Positions 55,288-64,000 of a DNA stretch of 64,000 nucleotides are shown here, piece after piece. Within the stretch, counting starts at the first letter, position 1, and each line of letters begins with the position of its first letter. A model generated the notes under the pieces. The model saw nothing but the letters and a program-made list of their open reading frames with translations, had not been told where the DNA came from and searched no databases. Origin of the DNA: Leptobrachium leishanense (taxonomy: Eukaryota > Chordata > Amphibia > Anura > Megophryidae); NCBI GenBank assembly GCA_009667805.1, contig CM019067.1, forward strand, positions 242,331,721-242,395,720, read 5' to 3'. Position numbers and translations under genes: made by a program.

Positions 55288-55307
55288 ATCCCGGAAGCGA
55301 GCCCCCA
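55288..55307 (-). promoter_or_regulatory. tRNA-Pro-like primer-binding site
   Basis: Two bases after the 5' LTR the minus strand reads TGGGGGCTCGCTTCCGGGAT. The first ten and last eight bases match the complement of the tRNA-Pro 3' end (TGGGGGCTCG and CCGGGAT), with two extra bases (CT) between. Confidence 0.7.
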
Positions 55308-55309
55308 CG

Positions 55310-56435
55310 TGTAGCGCTCACTCCCGGAGGAGCCGCTGAAAATTGAACCACGGGTCAGTCTCCCCGCACTAGGGAATAAATATACTCCAACACCGTTGTG
55401 AGTTTTTATAATTTAAATAGTTTACTAAAATAATAAGCAGATGTTGAGAAACGGTATTCACAGGTATATTACAGTACTTTCGTATCGCGGTAAAAACGCG
55501 TAGCGAGAAAGAAACGAAACACGAGGCTTCGTATTTCGGAAAAATAATATCTTCACAACCGAACAGAAAAGAAATGCAATTGCACGAATATTCGAAAAAG
55601 GGACACGTAGCGAAACCCAAAAATACAATCTCTTCGTATTACGATAAACGCGCAGCGGAAAAGAGAAAAATATATTCGGAACGTATCTTTAACCCCTGTT
55701 CCGATTCGTAACAAATGAGTCCCGCACAGGTTAAGTCCCGGAATGTAAAGGGTGTGTACGTGTGTGTATATGGTACCCGGGTACTATTCAACTGGCCAGT
55801 GAATTACTTATAACGATGTCTTCGACTAGTCAAGTTGGGGCCCTGTGGGTTTTGGAAACAAACAGCAGCGTGCTTTCTTGATTTTATAAACCGGCCTTGG
55901 AGGCCTCTCACCCATCCGCTCGATCACCCAGGCTCCGCTGACCCAGGACGTCTCTCCGCTTACTGCCTGGCTGTGATACTGGCTACTGGATCCGTTGTCT
56001 GGCTTTCCTTGCTCCCACCCGGACTTGTCCAGCTACCGCCTGCTCTCCCATCCAATGGACTTGCGGTACTCCTCACTCGGGTCCTCTGCTTGCCTTGATC
56101 GCAGCGTGGGTATAGACAGGTCTCTGCAGGGTCACTGTCCCGATCCCCCAGCACCAGCGAGGTAGCCCCTGCGCTCTGGCCTGGTCACGATCCTCCACAG
56201 CTCGGCCTGCTTCCTTCTCCTTCCAGCTCCCAGCTCACTCTGAGCATGCTTTCCACGAGGCTGGTGATGCCTTTCCTTTCCTACACACCCACTTCCTGTC
56301 CTTACGCAAAGCATCATGGAAAAGGTAGTTTAGTGCCTTGTGTTTGTCCAGCATAACTTTCCATGGTCTCTGTCTCCCTCTGGTGGCCATTGCAAGTAAA
56401 TGCAGCAGAACAGTCTTTTTAAACACATCGCTACA
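55310..56435 (-). repeat. 5' LTR (minus orientation)
   Basis: Partner of 51384-52509. TATA box on the minus strand at about 55879-55890. Its ORFs are identical to those of the other LTR and are not genes. Confidence 0.95.
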
Positions 56436-56457
56436 CAGAACAAAAATTATTTTCGAA

Positions 56458-56580
56458 CAGGGGTCAGCAACTTTGGCACTGCACATGCTTTGAAACTACA
56501 TATTGCATGATGCTCAGTCACATATTAGGATGGCTCAGCCTAATGGGAGATGTAGTTCCACAGTTGCTGTACCCTTCTTC
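56458..56580. repeat. CAGGGGTCAGCAACTTTGGC repeat fragment
   Basis: Resembles dispersed frog repeats starting CAGGGGTCAGCAACC with GAAACTACAT and GATGTAGTTCCACAG blocks in inverted arrangement. Possibly a hAT-type MITE; no target duplication identified. Confidence 0.45.
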
Positions 56581-56906
56581 AGACATTTCTCCTTGCTCAT
56601 TAACACGTGTGAAGGGTTCACCAACGAATCCAATATAGGAAAATATGAGCAATTGCAAGATATGGTGAAAATATGGTTTAACTTTCTTTAGATACTATAT
56701 AAGTACTACAAAAAATACAATGCAAAGGCAACAAAACAGATGTTTCAGAATTTTGTAAAATTTATTTAAAAATACAATAAATTTTTTAAGCAATGGTCTT
56801 TATAAGGGATTTGATTTCATTTGGGGACAGTCTCTTGATGAAGTAGGTTGTAATTCCTACAAAAGGCATCGAGCGATATTCTAGTGTGCTGAAAGACTCC
56901 TTTTAA
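56581..56906. other. Unassigned AT-rich sequence
   Basis: Nothing recognised. Confidence 0.4.
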
Positions 56907-57282
56907 GGCTAGGGTCAGACAAGCGTGTTTTCTACGGACTTTGCGCCCGTGCAGTACGGACGCACTTTTTGACGGAAGACGCAGTAGTGGCCGCACAGTC
57001 CATTTTTGTAATAAATTAAAATAACATTTTGTCCGTCAAAAATGCTGGACGTATAAATGCAGTCCGTCTGACCACGTACCATCACTCACACACAAAGCTA
57101 TGCGGACGCAGCGCACTCCGCACGTCCGTTCTAGCAGTATTACGTCCCTGCCTAACCTGCATCCGTTTGCCACATCCGTCATGTGTCCGCACTTCTGTGC
57201 GGACGTACTTCATGTGTGGGGCTCCATTTAACACAATTGTATGCTATCACGGACGTGAACACTGCGCTCGTCGACACGAGCC
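56907..57282. mobile_element. GGCTAGGGTCAGAC MITE, copy 6 (376 bp)
   Basis: Left end GGCTAGGGTCAGACAAGCG; right end decayed (CGAGCC). Target duplication TAA (56904-56906, 57283-57285). Subfamily B, shortened inside. Confidence 0.82.
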
Positions 57283-57329
57283 TAAATGAGTAGTCTTATA
57301 AACCCTGTCTTACTTTTTAAGCTATTTCT

Positions 57330-58152
57330 TGTCATGCCACAGTCCTGGCGTCCGCTGGCACCATAGTCATGGTCACCCTTTCCTCCTGTTAGTCCTGTTT
57401 TCCATCTCCCATTTGTCCCGTTCCGCCTTTGGAATCTATTCCATTTCGGCTTTTCCCTCTTCTTTCTCCCTCTCCGGACTATGCCACTCCTGCTTTTCCC
57501 TTTCCTAGCTGTGTCTGATTGCACACCTGTGCACCTATCATTTTTCAAGGTCTCGCCCCTTCCTCCTTGCTCTTTCATTCTGGTCTGTTCTGTTCATCAG
57601 TTGTGAGGTTCTGTGCGCTCCCTCCTGCCTAAGATCCTGGTTCCTGTATTTCTGAACTGTTAACTGCGTAGCCCACTATCCAGTGGGTCTGGAGATTGTC
57701 CTGGATTCCTGAGTTCCAGATTTCCACCTTACCTGTGATTCACTGCTGCCATAGGTCTTGTTGCTGTTTCCAGTGGAGTCTGCAGCTTCCTGACTACGTG
57801 GCCCAGTATCCACTGGGGCCTGTAGACTTTCTTGGCTGCCAGACATCCATCCTGTGCCAGCTATAAAGGACCTTCAATCAAGGTATTGCTACCCAAGCTC
57901 TTGCTGCTTCAAGTGGATTCTTCTGACTGCATAGCTCACCATCCTCAGCTTGTTATATATTTTTGCCTGATTGTATTTGGGACTTCGTACGTGCAAAGAC
58001 TGTTTTCAGAGTGCTGTGCATTTATAATCCATTTATGTTCCTGCATTCAAAGTCTCTTGAGTTCTGCTTGTCCTGCTCACCTCCAGCGCTTGGGATGTAA
58101 AACTGAACCAAATAGGTCGCGGCCATGGTTCCGTCCTGGCTCGGGCCTGACA
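57330..58152 (+). mobile_element. Solo gypsy-type LTR, 823 bp
   Basis: Ends TGTCATGCCACAG...CGGGCCTGACA, TATAAA at 57862-57867, flanks TTTCT and TTTCC (4/5). It has internal duplicated blocks (CCCA(C/G)TATCCA(G/C)TGGG). No retroelement genes next to it. Confidence 0.65.
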
Positions 58153-58522
58153 TTTCCAGGTAATCATGGCTTCCTCACCATTTTATATAATGAAATCCCC
58201 AGTAACACCTTTCACCGGGTTTAAATCTATCTATAAATTCTATCCATTCTGAATATATTTTTTGTTTCAGAAGACTGATTTAGAAGAGTGACAATTACTA
58301 ATTAGAGGCAGGATAGTTCAAGGTTCCCGATGCCTATGAGAAACATTGTCTTTTTGAGCATTTTCACAGAAATCTTGATATTCCATCCATTTTTGCATGG
58401 TCAGACTCAATGAAGGTGTCGCATTAGCGTTATGGTTATTCATTAATTACCTAATTGATCAAATCCAATCATAGTACCCGATTCCAGCCTTTCCATTAAG
58501 CTAACTCTTTGTTTGCGGCTTA
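58153..58522. other. Unassigned spacer
   Basis: Nothing recognised. Confidence 0.4.
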
Positions 58523-58848
58523 GGCTGGCAGCACATTAGCAAACATTTTGCGTCCGTCTGGCCATACTGTTTGCTGTCCGTCGTAGCTTTTATAAAGGAG
58601 TCACTGAAACACACCACACGAAGCACCTGCGCACTTTTTCACGGATGGGCAACGCATAGAGCTACGGACGCTAAAAACATCGACGTGAACAAGCTAAACG
58701 GACGCTGAAACAGCGCCGCCATGTATTTTCCTAGGGTGTGGAGACATCAGACGTTACGGACGCACTTTATGCAGTACTCACAATATCTCCTGTGAATAAG
58801 TGCGTCCGTAACGGAGACGCAGTACAGTATGCTCGTGTGCCACCTCCA
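58523..58848. mobile_element. Harbinger-like MITE, diverged (about 326 bp)
   Basis: Left end GGCTGGCAGCACATTAGC, right end approximately the complement (GCTCGTGTGCCACCTCC), TTA at 58520-58522 and 58849-58851. The interior is rich in GCGTCCGT and ACGGACGC as in subfamily B. Confidence 0.6.
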
Positions 58849-59192
58849 TTAGAGGTTGTGACTACTTACTGTGATGAACGACTTACTTCTTCCCTCATCT
58901 CTTTAACCAAGCATCTCACTGCCGAGGAGAGATTTAATGAATCTAATCTATTGACAATGTGTTGAATTTCCTTCTAATTCTATGTACAGTTGTTAAATAA
59001 CCAAATTAAAAGGCTTCACATGTCTAATGCACAATAATGTTGGTCTACTTTTAGAAAACGCAGGCAATGATAGGGGTAGTCTTAATTTAGGGAATGCTTT
59101 GTCTGCCTTTCACATTGAGAGCTTGACTATTTCTGAAATTATGACTTCCCACAAACCTGTATTGTGTAGATGTATATGTACCAGCTTTTGAA
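58849..59192. other. Unassigned spacer
   Basis: Nothing recognised. Confidence 0.4.
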
Positions 59193-59200
59193 TAGCCGAA

Positions 59201-60277
59201 TAGACATGTGCATTCGTTTTAGTACTAAAACGATTTAGTCCGAATTTTGGGATAATTTAGTTTTAGTATGACTCAAGAGAAACGAAACTGCTCAGTACAA
59301 AAAACGAAAGAAACTAAGATAAAATGCACTACATTTTAGTTTCAGTCCTTTTTGTGATATTACATTGATGAGTGAAGGAGACCAGCAATGAAGAGCGCAA
59401 CATCCGAAGTTCTGCACCCTCCACATGCCAATGCAGTAGGATGTTCTATACAGAGAGGGGCATTAATTAATGCAGGAGGATGTTCTATACATTATACAGA
59501 GAAAGGTATAAATTGAGGAGGATGTTCTATACAGAGTGGGACATTAATTAATTCAGGAGGATGTTCTATATATTATACAGAGAGGGGTATTAATTAATGC
59601 AGGTGGATGTTGTATACATTGTACAGAGAGAGGTATTAATTAATTCAGGAGGATGTTCTAAACATTATACAGAGAGGATCCTTTTTTTTCAGCCCTTTAA
59701 ATCCAGTGGCTGTGAGCGCTGAGATCGGCTGCTTGTTACATTATCTCTCAGTACAATTTATCAGGCTCAGTTGTTACAGTAACTGACTGTAACAGCGCTC
59801 AGAGTTTCAGTAAAACAAGGAAATAATATTGTTCTAACCTCTTATATATAAAAATATTATTTCCTAGTTTTACTGAAACTCTGAGCGCTGTGATGAGCAG
59901 CAGTCAGTTCCTGTAACAGCTTTGCCTGACACGGGGCAGTTTTACAATGTTGGTGCTAACTTAACCAGAGCTGTTGTAAACTGAAAACCTCCATAGGCTA
60001 TAATGGCTCTGGGAAGTTTACAATTGCTCTGGCTATGTTAGCACCAACTATGTAATATGGCCCTCATTGTGCTGAGAGTGAGAGATACTGTAACAAGCAG
60101 CGATCTCAGCCCTCTGAGGAGCCACTACAATAGTAATTGTATCCATTGGTTTTCGGATGAATGAAATTAGTTTTCATACTAAAGCACTGAAAACGAATTT
60201 CTTTAGTAACTAAATAAATTGCATTTTAGGACTAATCCATTAGTTCAAAACGAAATTTTGTGCTGTGCACATGTCTA
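59201..60277. mobile_element. hAT element, TAGACATGTGC family, copy 2 (1077 bp)
   Basis: Same orientation and nearly the same sequence as 45447-46526, with exact 8-bp target duplication TAGCCGAA (59193-59200, 60278-60285). The host site is itself a remnant of a CAGGGTTATTC-family MITE (GCTCTTTGAATAACCCC at 60348). Confidence 0.92.
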
Positions 60278-60285
60278 TAGCCGAA

Positions 60286-60629
60286 TGGCCCCGAAATTGC
60301 ACCGTACGGGGAAATTCACTGTTCTCTGCCATTTCTGGGCCAGTTTGGCTCTTTGAATAACCCCTTTAATATACATCCACTATTTATTTCCTTCCATTAG
60401 CATGTTATTCCGATTAGAAATATGAGTCTAAAGATTTCTCTGTCCTGATCTAAGTTCATTCACTTTACTTACCAGTACTCCCCTTTGCAAGGCCTGACAG
60501 AGTAGTGCACTGCAGAATCAGGTGTGCATGTGTGCATTTAAGTTAAAAACATGTCTGTGGCAATTATTTATATATAGCTTGCAAAAAGGTAGAAATAGAT
60601 AATGGATAAAAATTTGAAAAAAATAGGCT
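60286..60629. other. MITE remnant and unassigned sequence
   Basis: 60286-60365 is the tail of a CAGGGTTATTC-type MITE; the rest is unrecognised. Confidence 0.5.
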
Positions 60630-61610
60630 ATATTAAGTTTAAGTTATGAGGAAAGACTAACAAGCTTAAACCTGTTTAGTTTAGAGAAACGGCGCCTTAG
60701 AGAGGATCTGATAACCTTATATAAATATATCCGGGGCCATTATAAACCATTGTCTGGAAACCTATTCATTAACAGGACTATACACAGGACAGGAGGTCAC
60801 CCATTTAGGCTAGGGTCAGACGAACGCATTTTTCACGTGCGTTTAGCCGCACGAAATCACGGCCGTGCTAGCAGCAAATGACGTCCAATGCCGGGGAACA
60901 TACGACGAACGGCCGCACAAAAGTTCATCCGTGCAACGCAAGTGGCCAACGAACGCATTTTTTCGAGAACGTCAAACCGCTACTACTGACGTACAGAGTG
61001 CGCTGCGGCCGCATAGTGGCGTGTGTGTGTGATTAGGAGACGTCAGACGCTGCTAATGTCCGACTAACATAACGTCCAGACACAAAAAGTGTTTTATTGA
61101 TGATCCGTACAAAATCACGGACGAAAAGGCGCATAGTATGACCACTATCGCGTATTCCGGGAAAAAATACGTACGTTCGTTCGAACGCACTTTTTCACGG
61201 ACAACGTGAAAAATGCGTTCGTCTGACCCTAGCCTTAGACTGGACGAAAGGAAATTCAGCTTAAAGCATAGGAAGGGTTATTTTACGGTGAGAACAATAA
61301 AGCTGTGAAATTCTCTGCCTGTTGAGGTGGTTGAGTCAGAGACTGTACAGACTTTTAAAAAGCAACTGGATGATTTCCTGCAGACACAGAATATTAAGGG
61401 TTATACAATTTAATATGTGGGTAAAAGCTGCTTGATCCAAGGAGTAATCTGACTGCCATTCTGGGGTCAAGAAGGAATCTTTCCCCAGTGTGTTGCATAT
61501 AGGTGACTGGGTTTTTTGCCTTCTTTTGGATCAACGGTAGTAGGTGATGTGAAAGGCTGAACCCAATGGACGCATGCCTTTTTTCAGCCTATGTAACTAT
61601 ATATTTTGGC
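60630..61610 (+). pseudogene. CR1/Jockey-type LINE RT C-terminal fragment, MITE-split
   Basis: Reading on the plus strand, 60652-60804 gives Leu-Glu-Lys-Arg-Arg-Leu-Arg-Glu-Asp-Leu-Ile...Tyr-Lys-Tyr-Ile-Arg-Gly and 61238-61410 gives Phe-Thr-Val-Arg...Leu-Trp-Asn-Ser-Leu-Pro-Val-Glu-Val-Val-Glu, the conserved C-terminal blocks of CR1-like RT proteins. A 3' UTR with CTTCTTTTGGATCAACGG and TTTTTCAGCCTATGTAACTAT follows. The frame resumes exactly after the inserted MITE and its TTA. Confidence 0.8.
60808..61234. mobile_element. GGCTAGGGTCAGAC MITE, copy 7 (427 bp)
   Basis: Ends GGCTAGGGTCAGACGAACGC and its exact complement, target duplication TTA (60805-60807, 61235-61237). Inserted in the LINE fragment. 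Subfamily A and one of the best preserved copies. Confidence 0.92.
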
Positions 61611-64000
61611 AGAACTGGTTCCACTCAACAGCTGACACCATTTCAATGTTTTAGCAGTTACTTATTTCCAGCTCAGCCATATATATTTCCAGTTTGCCAG
61701 TTCAATTACACAACAGCCCCTATGCTAGCATGCCCCATCACTATTATCCTGTCCTGGAGTCCATAGCACTAAATGGAGATATGTGCAAGTCCTTGAAAGG
61801 TCATGTGGGTGCAATCTAAATGGTATGGCATTGATCAGGTTGAAGGACACTGGAGAAATATTTCCACAAAGAGCAAATGTAAGGTAAGCAACCATTACAT
61901 CTGAGAAGACAGGGGCCTTTAGAGGCTTGTAGGTTAGGAAGCTTCAGGCAAGGACTTCTTGTCAGGAGTACAGCCAGGACTTCAATGAGGAAGCCCTGAT
62001 GAGAGGGCGGACCTTACTTATAAGGAGATCTCATCAGGTAGGGTGGAGTACACCTGAGGCTCCATAGCATGAATAAGACAACCAGGCAGGGAATTCAGGA
62101 ACCTGTTTATTACATAGGCGGCAGAAAGTATAAGACAGGTGCAGGGCTTAAAGGGGCTGCCAGGGGTCAGAGCGTATAAATCATGACAAGTACTGTATTG
62201 TATCTGATTACTGGCAGCTTTATTCAGATATTTATGATTGTAACAAAAAGCTGCAACCAACGGCTCAGTGTGAGGATTTAAAGAAAATACAAACTTTGCC
62301 TAGAGTTGTATTTTATTAATAAATGAGCAGTCTATTGTTCTGGTTAATAGATTGCTTTTTTATTATAGGATATATCTGCCCTTGGACACAATAAAATATG
62401 TTGAGGGACATTGGGATAGAAGAGCTAATTGCTCCAAAACCAATAACAAACAAAAGCATAGCGTTGAGATTCAAGCCTTTACATGCAAGTTAGTTTAAAT
62501 AAAAAGTTCTTATTAATATTATTTGAAAACCATAAACCGTTCATGGTTGTTCTTAGAGCTCTGTAACTTTAATGTAAAAAAATAAATAAAATGAAAATCC
62601 TGTTGACGCGTTGATAGCATTTTTATAGAACTGAAAATTACTAGAGAATCTGGATCAAAACCAACTAATATAGTCAAACACCTGGGAAAGAATTCACATT
62701 AAACACTTTAAATAAAGTTGTTTCTGTCTCAAACATAAATCCTCTGATGCCTGGTTAATTTACTCAGCACCTTAGGCATGAAATTTGGCTCATACCACTG
62801 ATATATTATTAGTGAGAATAGCTTGTGGAACTGAGGAGAATTGTCATAACTCTAAAATATTCCCTAATATTTTCAATGGCATTTTTCCAAAGACGTGAAG
62901 TTTGGATTTACTGGTTGTACACATTACCAGTTGCTAATTAATCAAAATACTCATACAGTTAAGAAATCATTAAAAAAGGGAAATTCTGCTGCAATTTCCA
63001 CTTGAAAAAATAATGAATGGAAATTATTTCAATTAGATGAAATGTGATTTCCATTTGATTGCACATTAAATGTTCATCTTTTTCAATCAGTGATGTGGTG
63101 GTCATTTCAGGAACGTCCTGTTTGTATCATGTTACAAATGGTTATGTGTATGTAATCCATATATATCATTGTTCTCATATCATCTTGTCATTGCAGGAAA
63201 CCATCACATAGGAAAATGGGATGGTATGTCCTATGTCAACTTTGAAACAAACACCAAATAAGAAAATGTTTGAAACGTTAATTTTAATGTGGTAAGCGAT
63301 AAAAAACCCAATATGTAGTGAACATTAGACTAGACTTGTCAGAACTCTTCAGGTATGAGAGGCCTCCTCTGAGTAGATTGGGGGCAAGTAAGAGTTGGTG
63401 GAACTCTTATCACCGTTGACAGAGACTCAGACCAAAGACTTGCCAGAAAAGGGAGGGGTGACGAATGACATGAAAATATAGCACAGTAATAGAAGTTCCC
63501 AGTACCCTTTTGTCACTAGAGGAAGGGGTCCAGTTAGCACTGGGTGCCTGACTCATCTGGCTCCTCCAGAGACAGCAGTGAAAAAAGTAAAGGTTCAGCA
63601 CTCCTCGAGTCTTCAATTACTCCATTTGTATAAGCAACTAAGCAGAGCAACAGAACAGGTGACATTTCAGTCCAACACAGAACCATTTTTCATTCCATGG
63701 CTTGAGAAAGGCCCCAAGGTGTTGGACCAAAATATCACCTATTATGTTGTGCTTAAATAAAAGGAGTGAATGAAAACCTTGTGAGTGCTTGTACCTTACT
63801 TTTTTGATGGCATAAAAAAACTAATAGAGTGGTATTTGGACTGACCATGGACAGTTTTTGGGCCAGTCAGGGGAACAGTCTGGCAATCTACTGAAGCACA
63901 ACATTCATAGTCATCCCACCCATAGTCAGTTCCGATAACCAGTTCTGACTGTTTCACAAAGCTTGCAATTTGGTATTTAGTGAATGTTTTCTAGACTTGT
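61611..64000. other. No recognisable gene or element
   Basis: AT-rich. 63630-63790 has a CATTTCAGTCCAACAC...GGCCCCAAGGTGTTGGACC inverted motif followed by AAATAAAAGGAGTG, comparable in kind to 49200-49260. Short frames lack domains. Confidence 0.4.

Larger units (their letters stand above)
51384..56435 (-). mobile_element. Very young LTR retrotransposon with PNMA-type gag and protease
   Basis: Two 1126-bp LTRs that look identical by eye (TGTAGCG...CGCTACA), target duplication CAGA (51380-51383, 56436-56439). Minus-strand order: 5' LTR, tRNA-type primer site, gag, protease, a pol-tail-like segment, polypurine tract, 3' LTR. Reverse transcriptase, RNase H and integrase are missing, so it must rely on a helper in trans. 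Both reading frames are long and open apart from one frame change in the zinc knuckle. Confidence 0.93.

Noticed and set aside
57330..58152. 130-aa plus-strand frame at 57832-58224 as a gene
   Set aside because: It crosses the right end of a probable solo LTR and has no domain.

Overview
This window is eukaryotic and looks like intergenic or intronic DNA from a large anuran (frog) genome. I found no convincing host exon, rRNA or tRNA gene. Almost everything recognisable is transposable-element sequence: piggyBac elements with stacked-palindrome ends of the Uribo type known from Xenopus, two Tc1-like families, hAT elements with 8-bp target duplications, MITEs with 3-bp TAA/TTA duplications (PIF/Harbinger-like), Ty3/gypsy LTR elements, and CR1/Rex1-type LINE pieces. 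The anuran assignment is an inference from this repeat mix.

Layout. 1-4.6 kb: a hAT element (693-1448), a piggyBac-type MITE (2025-2909), otherwise unassigned. 4.65-9.86 kb: a decayed Tc1 transposon (minus strand) broken by a young LTR-gag-LTR retrotransposon (4793-7550) and by a solo LTR (7729-9303) that itself carries a piggyBac MITE (8470-9094). 10.5-12.4 kb: a hAT remnant with a palindromic piggyBac MITE inside. 12.4-15.2 kb: LINE fragment, then a probable minus-strand LTR. 15.5-17.4 kb: hAT-like remnant with two MITEs. 17.69-24.81 kb: a 7.1-kb piggyBac flanked by TTAA, containing stacked palindromes, a telomere-like GGGTTA/GGGGTA array, a truncated transposase ORF and a tandem satellite of about 382 bp per unit.

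26.39-36.23 kb is a Russian doll: a hAT element (8-bp TSD GTCCTTAA) holds a solo LTR (TSD TTAC), which holds a second hAT (8-bp TSD TGTTTACC), which holds a 21-bp minisatellite interleaved with four copies of one LINE. 36.7-38.0 kb is a second Tc1 element. 38-51 kb is a MITE field with hAT insertions. 51.38-56.44 kb is a second LTR retrotransposon with apparently identical 1126-bp LTRs; it encodes a PNMA-type gag and a retropepsin but no reverse transcriptase. 57-61.6 kb has MITEs, a solo LTR, a second copy of the 1.08-kb hAT, and a CR1-like LINE fragment. 61.6-64 kb shows nothing recognisable.

How the parts work together: every DNA transposon here is non-autonomous or broken, so it would depend on transposases encoded elsewhere. 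Both LTR elements keep gag and lose pol, so they would depend on a helper reverse transcriptase. Nesting with intact target duplications gives a relative order of insertion for most of the window.
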